From contig OU744731.1 of assembly GCA_916613615.1 (NCBI GenBank), forward strand, positions 11,538,726 to 11,602,725: a stretch of 64,000 nt of DNA. Direction: 5' to 3'. Both the position numbers and the translations under genes were made by a program. This document shows, piece by piece, positions 23,440-34,866 of the stretch (position 1 is its first letter; the number at the start of each line of letters is the position of its first letter). Source of the stretch: Steromphala cineraria. Taxonomy: Eukaryota > Mollusca > Gastropoda > Trochida > Trochidae. The notes beneath the pieces are model-generated. The model ran no database searches and had not been told where the DNA came from. It worked only from the letters and a program-made list of their open reading frames with translations.

Positions 23440-24135
23440 AATTTTGGAAGTCGCTTAATAATTCGTGATCAGTTAATCAAAGAAATCCCCCGTCTCTTTG
23501 ATGAGCATATTAAAAAGTAAAACTTCTGACGTTAGGAATGTGGTTAAAATATTCCAAGTGGCGAAAGGATCAGACGCCGGGAACGGCAGATGTGAATAAT
23601 TGGCTATCAGATATATCGGCAGTTGCTGGTCACTTTGAAGTAAGTGGACAGCGGTCAAGCCCGGCGCTTCACATATGGTAAGGAGATGTCAGCCTTCACT
23701 AGAACTATTAAGCCATACTGCTTATACCTTCCTTTTGGTCCCCTGTCAATCAAACAAGTCTGGACGCTTTGTAGCACGCCGAATGTAAACAGGGATAAGC
23801 ATTTCTCGAGACAATTCCGTGTTACTTCCGACACTTAGACTATCATTGGAGCAATCGCAGATCAGGAGGGAGATTTTGCGAGATGTGACGGCGAGAATGA
23901 CGTCACGTGATAGAGCCCGCTCTCAACCCTGAGCATTCGACCAATTACAAGTAATCACCAAACAAAACGATTTGGATATCCGTAAAGACCTTGCTTGTCA
24001 CAGGCGAACCGGTCGATGCCTCAATGGTCTTCAAATAAGCCACGACGTTCTTGCCTCTTGTGAAGCGAATAATTACCTCAGCCAACTGGGCAAATTTAGG
24101 TGCAGGCGAATAAAAAGGAAAATAGCATAGCATTG
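23440..24135. promoter_or_regulatory. Less AT-rich segment with CRE/E-box composite
   Basis: Base composition is visibly more balanced than the surroundings, with several CpG. TGACGTCACGTGA at 23898-23910 combines a full CRE palindrome and a CACGTG E-box; 'gaccaattac' (inverted CCAAT context) follows at 23939. On the minus strand, 24133-23945 is open with an ATG (62 codons, containing AEVIIRFTRGKNVVAYLK) and a pyrimidine-rich run ending in CAG just before the LAEV part. This could be a promoter or exon of an unrecognised gene. Confidence 0.3.
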
Positions 24136-24439
24136 GTAAGCTTACTGTTTGGGTAAGCCTTGAACGTGATTGGCATTACTTTAAGAAGTGATTAAAGAGT
24201 TTTATATATGATTTCAATAACATTTTACATTCCAGTGCTCTTGTAAAATGAGTTTTATTCAAAGCAGATTCAAGATAATACAACCTTTAAATAAGAATAA
24301 AGTGTTCTGAGAGACGATTGTTGAAATGGTTTATTCAGGGCGTTTTCTTATAAATTCGGAATGTAACGATTAGCTTAAATGATATTTTAAAACATGATTA
24401 TTCTTGAAATTCTAGAGAACAATGTTAAACATTGTGACA

Positions 24440-24568
24440 TCATTTACTACCCAAAATGTCATCAAGTACTATACTTAACTCCCTAATATAACCACGAGTA
24501 AAATTTCTTTGTAAATCATGATGAATTTCCAACAACTTAAGAGATAATGTACCTTTTATACATATATC
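24440..24568 (-). CDS. Possible terminal exon, unrecognised
   Basis: On the minus strand a pyrimidine-rich tract ending 'cacacaccag' at 24569 is followed by an open frame to a TGA at 24440 (contains LKLLEIHHDLQRNFTRGYI). The signal is only a good acceptor plus 42 open codons; no partner exon or family is identified. Confidence 0.2.
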   Translation of the reverse strand, partial: DICIKGTLSLKLLEIHHDLQRNFTRGYIRELSIVLDDILGSK

Positions 24569-24719
24569 CTGGTGTGTGAAGAAAATAATTATGTTATAAG
24601 CAAATATAGCAATAAACAATCGGAAATAACAACTAGAAGATAAGGAAGACTGAGAAAAACAACTTATATCCATAGGGATAATACTAGATATTGCCACGTA
24701 TATCCCTGCTAAGGTGTAG

Positions 24720-27700
24720 TGTCACACATCTCATGAAGGTTGATATCCAACAAGTATGTGAGCGCGCCAGGTTGGCTGCACTTTGAGAGCTCTGCATTTC
24801 AACTGTCATTACTCAATACCCATTGTGTATAGAGACGTCAAAACTGTTCTGAAGATGTGTCAAGTACTCAAGAATAGAACTGGGAAATCATTTGGACAAA
24901 ATATTATGTTATCCAGGAGTTATTAGAGAAAATGTTTGGTGATGTATATGAACTTCAAATCTCAAACATAGTGATCAAGCTTGTGACCAATCAAGAGAAC
25001 AATAGACCGACCAGCTGAGACTGTTCAGTTCAGTGGACCATGCAAGTTTATGTAATCTTGTCCTGTGCTGTGTTGGCAATAATGCTGGTGTATACATCAG
25101 AGGAGTTACATAACGTGGAGCAAAGAACTCAAACCAAGTTACCTATTTCAACTCTCAGATTGATAAGGTCTCTTGATATTTGTAGTGTTAAGAGAACACG
25201 AAGAGGATGCCGTGGTGGAAATAAATCCAGCCCTATCGTGGACACGAACATTTTGACATACAAAACTTACAAACTGAGGTTTGGTGTCTTGAATGCCAGA
25301 TCAGTTAAAACACAGTCAGCTACCCTTGATAAACCAGAGGCCATTAAATCACTCGTAATAGACAAGAGATTAGATGTGTTGGCTATCACAGAGACATGGC
25401 TACGGGAAGGCGATGTTGACAGTTTACCAATTGACAAACTCACTCCACCTGGTTTCAAGTTTATTCATAAGGCGAGAACCGGCAAACGTGGAGGGGGTGT
25501 TGGTATTTTATACCGTGATTCCTTTGTTTGTTCACAACTTAAGATTTGGACTAGCTGTTCATCGTTTGAACATATCTCTATCAAATTGAAGTCAGATGAT
25601 CAATATTTGATACTGTCATGTGTGTACAGACCCCCTGGCAGGATATCATTGACTGAAACAGGATATTTTCTGAATGACTTATCTCAATTTTTGGAAGCCT
25701 TGGTGTTGATCAAAGGTAAACTGTTACTTTGTGGTGATTTCAATATCCACGTTGAAAACACTTACCTTCCTGAAACAGTTAAGTTTCTGGGACTCCTGAA
25801 CTCGTATGGTCTTCTCCAGCACATCCAGGAACCAACCCATGTGAAGAACCATACACTAGATCTGGTAATCACCAGAAAGGATGATCTTAACACAAAGAAC
25901 ATTCATACAGATCAATCTGTCTTATCAGACCACTTTGCTGTACTTGGTACGACATACTTTAAAGTACCTCGAAGGGAGAAGAAGACGATCACCTTTCGGA
26001 AATGGAAACAGATTGACATGATAAAGCTCAAATCAGAATTGAAAACTTCTCTGGCCACAGACCTTGGGTCCGGAGCGGAGGACATATGTGATAATTACAA
26101 TACCATTATCAGGGAAGTTGTAGACCATCATGCCCCTCTTGCAACAAGGACTGTAACAGTCCATACAAGAGAACTATGGTACACTGACGAAATACGTACT
26201 GCAAAACGTGAACGGCGCAAACTTGAGAGAAAGATGCGTAGTACTGGACTCACTATCTACAAGGAGATGCACTCATCAGCTCGCAATCATGTGAATGCTA
26301 TGGTTGAACAGGCAAAGCGTAAATATTTCAGTGAAATCATTGGAAATGCAAAAGATCAAAAGGAAATTTTCAAGATCTCTAACAGCCTACTGTACAAGTC
26401 AATGTCCCAGATTCTACCAGACAATATTCCCAACAGAAATCTTCCCGAATCATTTTCATCATTCTTCACTGAAAAGATTGAAATAATTCGATCACATCTC
26501 ACTGGTCTACAGACAACCATACACATGTCTCCGCCAGTTCAGTCATCGATAAAGATTACAGATGTCCCCCCACTGACCTGCTTTCGACAAACATCAGAGG
26601 ACGAGGTGAGACAAGTCATTGTGAGAAGTCCCAACAAGTCTTGCTCACTTGATCCTATGCCAACATGGTTGTTGAAAGAGTGTTTGGATGAAACAGTTCC
26701 AACTCTAACTAATCTGATCAACGCTTCTTTCTCTCTAGCGTGTGTTCCTAGAACTTTCAAGTTAGCATCCATAACTCCACTGATCAAGAAACCACAATTG
26801 GATTCAAACAATCTAAAAAGCTATAGACCAGTGTCCAATTTACCCTTCGCCGCCAAAACTATGGAAAGGATTGTTGCAACCAGGCTTGTTGATCACGTAA
26901 ATAGGACAGGAAGTGCTGAAACTCTGCAATCTGCTTACCGATGTCATCACAGCACAGAAACAGCTCTTGTACGTGTGCATAATGATTTGTTGCAGGCAAT
27001 AGACTCAGATGGCGGAGCAGTGTTAGTGCTGCTAGATCTGTCCGCCGCTTTTGACACTATAGACCAGTCCATCCTTTTAAGCAGATTGAAAGAGAGATTC
27101 GGTGTCAAAGATCAAGCCTATTCCTGGCTCGAGTCCTACCTTTCAGGACGTTATCAGGCCGTGAGAATCAACGGGCATATGTCAGAGAAAGTTAGCCTTA
27201 AGTATGGAGTGCCGCAAGGTTCTGTTCTGGGACCGGTGCTGTTCACCATCTACACATCACCTCTTGGAGACATTGCTCGTGTTCATGACCTTTCATTCCA
27301 TCTTTACGCCGACGACACCCAACTGTATCTAGCTTTTAGACCCTCGAACAGAACATCAGTAGAGGAAACATTTCATAAATTGATGAGTTGTATACAAGAC
27401 ATAAAAGCTTGGATGACTGAAAACTTTCTCAAGCTCAACAGTGAGAAGACTGAGCTTTTAATACTCTCTCCAAAGTCGACAAGAAGCAAACTCGTTTTGC
27501 CTTCCTTTGAAATTGCTGGTAGTATCATTGAACCAAGCAGAGAGGCACGAAACCTAGGTTTTGTTTTCGACTCATCATTGAATGCTGAATCTCATGTGAA
27601 CAATGTTTGCAAACGTGCTTTCTACAACATCAGGAACATTGGTCAAATACGACGATTCCTCAACTTGAAGACTGTGACATCATTAGTTCAGTGTTGTGTG

Positions 27701-28271
27701 ATCTCTCACATGGACTACTGCAATGCCCTTCTTTTTGGATTACCCAAACAACTGATATCAAAGCTACAGCGTGTGCAGAATTGTGCAGCCAGACTGATAT
27801 TTAGAACAAAGAAGTGCACTCACATTTCTCCAGTGCTTCAAAAGCTTCACTGGTTGAAAATGGAGGATAGAATTGTCTATAAAGTGCTTCTTTTAACCTT
27901 CAAAGCTAGGGCAGGCCTAGCCCCAGTGTATCTCCAGGAACTACTCCAGGAATACAGACCTACAAGATCTCTGAGATCTGCAGGACAGACCCTTCTTTGT
28001 GTCCCTAAAGCTAGGACATCCACCTATGGAGATCGTGCCTTTGCCAGAGCAGCTCCACAACTCTGGAATGATCTGCCTGTGGAAATGAGACTTATTGAGG
28101 ACTTGACAGTCTTCAAAACCTCTTTGAAAACCCACTTGTTCTCTATGAGATATGTATAATCAAAGTGGACAGTGACCAAATACTATGTAGTCTCTCTGAG
28201 CGCTTTAGAGCAGTTATACTGACTGGATTTTAGCGCTATACAAATACTTAGTTATTATTATTATTATTATC
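24720..28271 (+). mobile_element. L2-clade non-LTR retrotransposon
   Basis: One long frame (25040-28159) is followed by a 3' UTR that ends 'tagcgctatacaaatac' and a (TTA)n run at 28252-28270, the 3' signature of L2-type elements. The 5' limit is uncertain; 24720-25039 is taken as 5' UTR because it is less AT-rich than the flank, but no ORF1 is present. The element is therefore either 5'-truncated or a single-ORF type. No target-site duplication could be fixed. Confidence 0.85.
25040..28159 (+). CDS. Retrotransposon endonuclease/reverse transcriptase (1039 aa)
   Basis: Encodes the protein that nicks target DNA and copies the element's RNA at the nick. N-terminal APE-type endonuclease, about residues 80-305: LNARSV (84), ITETWL with catalytic Glu118, GGGVGILYR (151), CGDFN (231), SDH (296-298). 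Reverse transcriptase, about 560-810: SYRPVSN (595), DLSAAFD (666-672), YGVPQGSVLGP (722-732) and the catalytic YADD (756-759). A C-terminal region ends with QLWNDLP and FKTSLKTHLF, typical of L2/CR1 relatives. All catalytic motifs are present and the frame has no stop or frameshift, so the copy is young or recently active. The start ATG follows 'gtggacc'. Residues 1-20 are hydrophobic, which is unusual for this family and may mean that the true start is downstream. Confidence 0.95.
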   Translation: MQVYVILSCAVLAIMLVYTSEELHNVEQRTQTKLPISTLRLIRSLDICSVKRTRRGCRGGNKSSPIVDTNILTYKTYKLRFGVLNARSVKTQSATLDKPEAIKSLVIDKRLDVLAITETWLREGDVDSLPIDKLTPPGFKFIHKARTGKRGGGVGILYRDSFVCSQLKIWTSCSSFEHISIKLKSDDQYLILSCVYRPPGRISLTETGYFLNDLSQFLEALVLIKGKLLLCGDFNIHVENTYLPETVKFLGLLNSYGLLQHIQEPTHVKNHTLDLVITRKDDLNTKNIHTDQSVLSDHFAVLGTTYFKVPRREKKTITFRKWKQIDMIKLKSELKTSLATDLGSGAEDICDNYNTIIREVVDHHAPLATRTVTVHTRELWYTDEIRTAKRERRKLERKMRSTGLTIYKEMHSSARNHVNAMVEQAKRKYFSEIIGNAKDQKEIFKISNSLLYKSMSQILPDNIPNRNLPESFSSFFTEKIEIIRSHLTGLQTTIHMSPPVQSSIKITDVPPLTCFRQTSEDEVRQVIVRSPNKSCSLDPMPTWLLKECLDETVPTLTNLINASFSLACVPRTFKLASITPLIKKPQLDSNNLKSYRPVSNLPFAAKTMERIVATRLVDHVNRTGSAETLQSAYRCHHSTETALVRVHNDLLQAIDSDGGAVLVLLDLSAAFDTIDQSILLSRLKERFGVKDQAYSWLESYLSGRYQAVRINGHMSEKVSLKYGVPQGSVLGPVLFTIYTSPLGDIARVHDLSFHLYADDTQLYLAFRPSNRTSVEETFHKLMSCIQDIKAWMTENFLKLNSEKTELLILSPKSTRSKLVLPSFEIAGSIIEPSREARNLGFVFDSSLNAESHVNNVCKRAFYNIRNIGQIRRFLNLKTVTSLVQCCVISHMDYCNALLFGLPKQLISKLQRVQNCAARLIFRTKKCTHISPVLQKLHWLKMEDRIVYKVLLLTFKARAGLAPVYLQELLQEYRPTRSLRSAGQTLLCVPKARTSTYGDRAFARAAPQLWNDLPVEMRLIEDLTVFKTSLKTHLFSMRYV

Positions 28272-31200
28272 CAGAAAATCTCCTTTTCATAATATTTGCC
28301 TTCTCTTAATGTCTGTCAAAGACTCTTGAATGTAGTTACACACAATGTACCCATGTCGTACCGCTCCTTTAAGGGCCCAGCTGCTCAATTTGCCTGACAT
28401 AGTGGTGAGCTAACAAGAAATGAAAGGGTCACAAAATAAGGAGGGTCTTGACAGAAGTATCTGCTTATTACCTTACCAAAGCATGGTACATCTCAACACG
28501 CATTACCTTCATCGATAACGAGGAGTACATCAATTACCCGGAAGTAATAAACTCTTCTTTACGGTTAGTTACCTTCAATACAGACCAAGATTTTCTTCGT
28601 CCTTACAGATTAATGAGATGCTGTAAAATCAATTATTGGGTCATCATTACGATGTTAAAGAGACAGTCTTTGGTTTTCATGGTATGTTTAAGGCTTTTAT
28701 AGGTGACAATCACCAAATGTGATTCAAGCACCTCAAACATTCGTCAAAACCCTTATACATGACAGATAGGTCTGAACGAACATAAAAAAGACCGTTATGT
28801 GATTGCCGAATCCAAAATCATACGTACCATTAACATGACCACTAGTTATATATCCTTAAAGACATTTTCAAACTTTATTTATTCTTTTTGAATACTTTAG
28901 AACAGTTTGCAAAATACGTTTGACTTATTGGAACGTCATTGTCTCAGTTTTGATCACAATAGTTGTTTTATCCCTTCTCGTTTGTATGTTATTGACCGAA
29001 TAGCATTGATTTTTTTTAACAGAAAAAACTTAATGACTAAATGAATCCGTTCATCTTTATTGGCAAATATGAAATGTGAAGTGATCATTTACTGCTAACA
29101 CAAGTACAACAGGTGCCTCGATATAGATCTCCTCTGTTGTATGATAAGAGACTGTAAACAATTTGTAGAGATAAACTGACATTTTGACGTTGGTGTCATA
29201 ACAATGTACTAAATTAAGATAATGAAGTAATAAAATATGCGGTAAAATCGTCTTATTTCAATCGGTACTTAATTTCATGATACGGACTTCAATTAACCAG
29301 ACAAAAACACGTTTACACGCAAGTTTTCAGGTCTGAAGGTGTGAGAAGGATTGTGTTAATGGCATCACATAACGAAACTAAATCCAGTTAAGGAGATAAA
29401 TAATTTTTAGCAAAGACTGAATTATACTATACACTTTTAACACGCTTTCTTTCGGTGAATATACTAGTCTGTATGAAAATGACCAATTTGATTAGAACTA
29501 GATTAAATTAATTAAATAAATGTCATGATAATGATATATTCTAACGATGGGAACTTCATGCACTATCAATATCATGAAGCCATTTTCTTCGTTTCATTTG
29601 AAAACCATGTTTACATTTCTTGGTATATATATATGACAGAGTGTGTTCAAAAACAACGAAATTGGTACGAACAATGAATAATATTAAATATCTTAAAATA
29701 TCATATTTATTATAAGTAAATCTTGACAGTTATTTTCACGTATTATATGACTAGTTTCTTACTTATAGGATAAATATCATTTCCTGTATATACTATGATC
29801 AAATCCATTCATTTAATTTGTATCTACGTCAAGTAATATATTAGATATATATATATATAATTGACAATCAATCGCATGACACCTTTAGAGTGTTTACAGC
29901 CCAGAAACATTGTTAAGAACTAGCTCGACCAACACTGGACAACTTGCACATTATGGAGAAGTAAGGCCAGTACGAGACGACGATAATATGACCCTGTTTG
30001 ATTATTCGTGCCTATTTAGATGTCTATGTTCTTGAATGTCGTGAATAATTTTGATTTTGAAGATATTATCGTTTCAAATAAGATTTGGATTTTAACCTCT
30101 TTATTCAGCTTCAGAATAAAATCAGTTTGTTATCATTAACGTTACCAAGTCACTGGTACTCATTCAAATTATGTGACCAAGGACTCGTGTCATGTGTGTG
30201 TGCGTGTGGGTGCGCGTGTGTATGCGTGTAGGGGGGGGGGGGGGGTAAATCATCATGACCAAAGTTGACATACATGAACTAAATAAAAATGAACCAAGTT
30301 CTGAAGTCAATTGGCCTGTTTGGTATATGTTTTATCATGTCAAGTAAAGCAATGTCATAAACAATTTAATTTATAACATATTATGATTAAAATGAATCCA
30401 TCCAAATAATACATATAGACAGAAAGATAATGGACTGCTTTTCTATTTTTATAATTGGTCACGGGATTCGAACCCGCACTTAAAGAGTCAACCTAATGCA
30501 ACCGGTGTAAAATGTCCTCTATTACGCACAACAACCTTCCTTCCGCTACATGCTTTCAAATCAGAATAATTCAATGTCTTTTTCTGAAGCAAACTTTAAA
30601 AGTTTAAACTTTTCCACCTTCAATGTTCACTTAGTTCCAGTTGTTGTGTAAGAAAATAAACCAGGCCCAATCTGCCGTGATTGGCATCGATTCGTCCATG
30701 CATACTAATGTGCTGATCTATTTTGGACAAGTGCAGTTATATTTAGCTCATTAAAAGGAAGAAATGTGTCCAACCACGAGACAACTAGCACCGATTGATT
30801 CTCTTACTGAACGCGTCGAGCGACTTTCATTAGCAGAAACATAACTTCGTTCAGGGCTTCTGCTAGAAACAGGAGATACGGTCCATTTGATCCATTTTTA
30901 CAAAAAGACTGTCTCTTCGTATTAATGGAATGTTTTTGAATCATTCATTAGGAAATGAAATTTTTAGATTTTTCCTAATGAATGGACAGAAGTGTTCTTT
31001 AGCCCGCCATTGATTTTTTAATTCAACGTTTTTCATATTTATAAAAAGGAAAAATTCAAATTACTATAATGGTTTTCTATTTTTATTCTTATTTCTTTTT
31101 TATTTAACAACAAACTGTTTTACAATCCAGAACTGTGTTCCATAAAATATTTCGATTGTGAGAGATCAAACCTGGTTATAGGACTTCGTCCAAGATAGAG

Positions 31201-33296
31201 ACATGTAATATTGACGAACGACAACAACTGAGGTATGGTTGTACCTGTTTGTATGTATTTAATATTCGAATGGTCACATGACTGTTGAAGTGAAGTAATT
31301 GAGGATAATTCTTAGGTAAAAACTTGCTGCATTGTACCAACATTTGGTACCTCCTGGAAGTTTTAGATAAATGTTTTGCTTCAATGTGCCAACCCTTGGT
31401 TCCTCCTTGGGAGTTTTGTCTCAACTGTCAAGTGCAGGTGCAGTACAACGTAGAGTTTGCACGAATATCGCAGAGCTAAATTAGTCAGTCAGTCCCTTGT
31501 TGGGTAGATGCACTTTTGTCTGACAGCTGCTATGATTTTATCATTTTAGGTGTCATTATATGTATGGATTATTTCCGTCTTTCTGATTGGCCTACTTGGT
31601 CAAATGACAGTATTGACTTCAAGCAATGTCAACCTCTTTGAGAAAATGAGATTTGAGGAATTTCGAACCAAACTTAGCTTTGTCTCTGTGACTGAGCTGA
31701 ATTAAGAGTTAATTCCCTTATATTTCCTAATATAAGGGGGGTGTCCCTTATATTTCCAGGCGCTCAGATTCATAGAAAGTAATTCAAGGCCTTTTTTATG
31801 AAATAAAACAATTGCCTCGGTCAATGTCACGTGTCCAAGGTCAATAAATCATCGGCTCAATCTCACTTGAAGTCAATGATTGTTTGATACAACTTTCTAA
31901 GCTTTATGTGTAGTTTTAACGCTGTTGTTTAACAACACGACATATATACCCCTACATGGGTAAATCAATGTTGTGTCACTGGGACCAGTCTAAACGTTTA
32001 TCTCGTGTCCCATGCTGTTAGCACCGAGTGACCTTTTTTATAATTGTCACTACATCATGCTGAATATCAACAAAGTGCAAAAGTACAGTTGACAATATTG
32101 TACAATTAAGCCGTCTCTGTAGATAAAACGCACTTTTTGCAATCAAAATAATTGCTACGCTATCATGCACTCGTAGATATATTTATTAGAATTCACATAA
32201 AGAGTTAAGTATATTAGTCCTGTTGTTATGAACAAATGTTAAGAATAATTTGATGCTAAAACCAAGTTCCTCCTACAGATATATGGCATATGCTCAGTCT
32301 ATGTTATTACACAATTTATACCTAGGACGGCGACGAGCCGTAACCCGCTGTTATCGAAACGTTTGAAGCAGCAGTTGACTCAATGTTTTATTGTTACTTG
32401 CACCATTAGCTTTACAGCTTTTAAAATCGCCACGCGCTGCTTTATCATAAAATGACTGCCATATGTGCGTTTACGTATATGTATATATATATATATCTAA
32501 AAAGCTTAACATAGATGAACAAATTCCTACGTGTATTTTAAACAGTAAAAACCTAGTCACTTAATTTGGTTTAGGCTGCAGAGTATATTTGTTGTTGCCA
32601 CAACAGATACTATGGGCAATCACTAACTTGATCACATTTCCTTCTTTAAGTTGCATTAATTATTTTTCTTTATATTATCCTCTTGCTCAACTAAAATATG
32701 TATGTTCTGAATAATTCATGTTGGCATATTCTGATTTAGAAGGTTTCGTTTTCGTTGTAATGAAATTTGTCCATTATGACGTTTAAAAGAATATGGTCGA
32801 AAATAACGACATGAATACGACATGCGCTGTAATAATTCCAAGAAGATTGAACGGCATTTATTAGATGTAATGGTTTGGGATATTCTTCAGAGGATAAGCA
32901 TTTAATATAAGAAAATGAATAATGCTTATAGTGTTACAGTGCTCAATTCAATGTGTCGTATTATGCAATCAGCAGGTATTTTTCAGAAAGCTGTCTACGG
33001 GACAGTTCAAATTACCGTTCAAATATATAAATATGCAAATTTAGTTAGATCTCGGGATTAGAAGACAGTCGGTGAAGGGAAAATGCTGTGTTTATAATAT
33101 AGTTCATTTTTCTTGCAGGTTTCAATTACTGTGAAATAAATACCATCTTCATAGTGAGCACATATGACAATGTTGGGTTATGTGAGGTATGGTGGTATTG
33201 TAGTAAGCTAATGGTGGTGTCAGTGCTGTAAGTGCCTTACGTACAGGGCGTGAGTTCTCACAATAGATCACCTAAAAAAATAAAAATTTATTCTGC
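28272..33296. other. Gene-poor stretch
   Basis: No gene is recognised in 5 kb. It contains short (AT)n runs at 29847-29861 and 32480-32496, a GT/GC-rich tract running into a G run at 30190-30245, a tRNA-like remnant at about 30451-30545, and a small repeated 'tcccttatatttcc' pair at 31706-31756. A weak exon-like frame at 28456-28681 (acceptor 'cttgacag', donor 'gtatgt') and a hydrophobic 22-codon reading at 28936-29001 are noted only as possibilities. Confidence 0.5.
30451..30545 (-). tRNA. tRNA-like remnant or SINE head
   Basis: On the minus strand 'gcgggttcgaatcccgtgac' is a good T-arm plus B box (GGTTCGAATCC). An A-box-like 'tgcgtaatagagg' lies about 50 bp upstream. The acceptor 5' half does not pair with the 3' half and no anticodon arm could be assigned, so this is not a functional tRNA. 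Confidence 0.35.
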
Positions 33297-33300
33297 TTAA

Positions 33301-33656
33301 AGGGGCAGTAGCACGTTTTTTGATAATTTCATATTTTAAATATTTCACTTATAATTGTATGTTAATGCTAAATGAATTATATTGACAGTGTCAACAATCT
33401 CATTACACAAGCCAATCACCAATAGTCAGGGGACAAAGTATGCGGATTCACGTAAAATCCATTGGCGGCCATTTTTTGTGAACACCTTTAATTCATTTTG
33501 TGTAAGGAAAAGGAGTCGCATGGCTAAACTTTACGTTATATAGTTGAATTATTACTGCTTCATTTAGTTTAAATACATTGTCTTTCAATTGGAACCATTT
33601 ATTTTCATTTTCCTGACATCACCTTATACTCCCCCTAAAAACGTGCTACTGCCCCT
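33301..33656 (+). mobile_element. TTAA-inserted MITE, copy 3 (intact, 356 bp)
   Basis: Best-preserved copy: AGGGGCAGTAGCACG at the left and CGTGCTACTGCCCCT at the right, flanked by TTAA at 33297-33300 and 33657-33660. The interior is noncoding. Confidence 0.92.
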
Positions 33657-33660
33657 TTAA

Positions 33661-34699
33661 GTGTAAACATTTTGACAATCTGTTTAAGAAAGTGGAAGTC
33701 AAAATAGGATATCAAAAGTTGTCCTCTCCCTCCCTCTTATAATAAAGTGAACAGCAGGAATAATGGTAAGTGTATGTTCTGCCAAATTCCCATTAAATAT
33801 ATTCATTTCCTTACTTCGAAAAAATGTTTAGATAAATCAAATTTGTAGCTGTGAGAATTTAAGTTTAATAAACCAAATGTTCTTAACATCATAGCCGTTT
33901 CGATCATAGTTATATAATTTCACACTCTGAAGTTTACACATATCCTCGAACGTTGATTGGTCTAGGGCATGGTCATGTGATCGAAGATTCATCGATTCAT
34001 TTTCCATGAACTCACCAAAACAGTGTTCATACTTGTGTGAACGTTGACCGGAACTACTTTGATTCTCAGTCCAACATCAAACCAAACGTTTTTCAAGAAT
34101 TTGTTAGTAAAAAATACCAATGGAATTGTAATTATAGCTTTATTTTCCAAGTAGATTATTTTGATTTGAAAACATTCACTTTCATCATTTGTTTTAGAAC
34201 ATTTGATAGGCTAACATTTATTGCAAAATAGTAGATCTGATGGAACGGAACGCGATAAATATTTACATTACGTTCATTATTGAGCACTGTAAAGCGTAAC
34301 AAAGACAGTCTTCATACTCACGATGTATACACAAGGGATGAAAATTATTGATAGAGCAGTTGCATGTCACTAATTACTTTTGTTTACATATTTTGACGAA
34401 GATACCCCTGCAAATGGCGGCCAGCATGACACGACGTCTAATGCATAAATGTAAGGCGGATAACTCTGATCTCTTGTCCCTGCACGAAGGGATTTTATAC
34501 AAGTTTGCGCTTCATTTAGAAATTCTTAGTGCATCATGTTATCTTATCTCATAATAACACAGACTTAATTTGATAAATATTCAGTTTCTTTCAAATTGGG
34601 ATTATTTCTTGTCGCATGTCGCAGTGTTACTCGTCAAAGGAAAAAAATAGTATTCATATCACTCCGCCGTTCCATTTCATATATGGTGCGAAATTATAA
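33661..34699. other. Intergenic, nothing recognised
   Basis: AT-rich sequence without a supported gene or repeat. Confidence 0.5.
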
Positions 34700-34866
34700 G
34701 AATTGAATGTCAGTTTGTGTGTTTGCACTGGAAAATGAACGATGTAAAAGCTACATTCAAACTTTCATGTGAACCCGCTCGCAAGCTCGCTGGGTTCACA
34801 CAAGTTTGAATGTAGCTTTTACATCGTTCATTTTCCAGTGCAAACACACAAACTGACATTCAATTC
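34700..34866. repeat. Long hairpin (about 75-bp arms)
   Basis: The arm from 'gaattgaatgtcagtttgtg' (34700) is repeated as its exact complement ending 'ctgacattcaattc' (34866). A few mismatches are confined to the loop side, and the apex is 'gctcgcaagctcgct'. A transcript would form a long, almost perfect stem. It is probably a fold-back transposon; a small-RNA source is an alternative. Confidence 0.9.

Noticed and set aside
28456..28681. Open segment between an acceptor-like 'cttgacag' and a donor-like 'gtatgt'
   Set aside because: No recognisable protein, no ATG and no partner exon; signals this short are expected by chance in 64 kb.
28936..29001. Hydrophobic 22-codon segment like a transmembrane helix
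   Set aside because: No ATG, no splice support and a stop immediately after; AT-rich DNA often gives such readings.
30451..30545. Functional tRNA gene on the minus strand
   Set aside because: The T-arm is good but the acceptor stem does not pair and no anticodon arm can be drawn.
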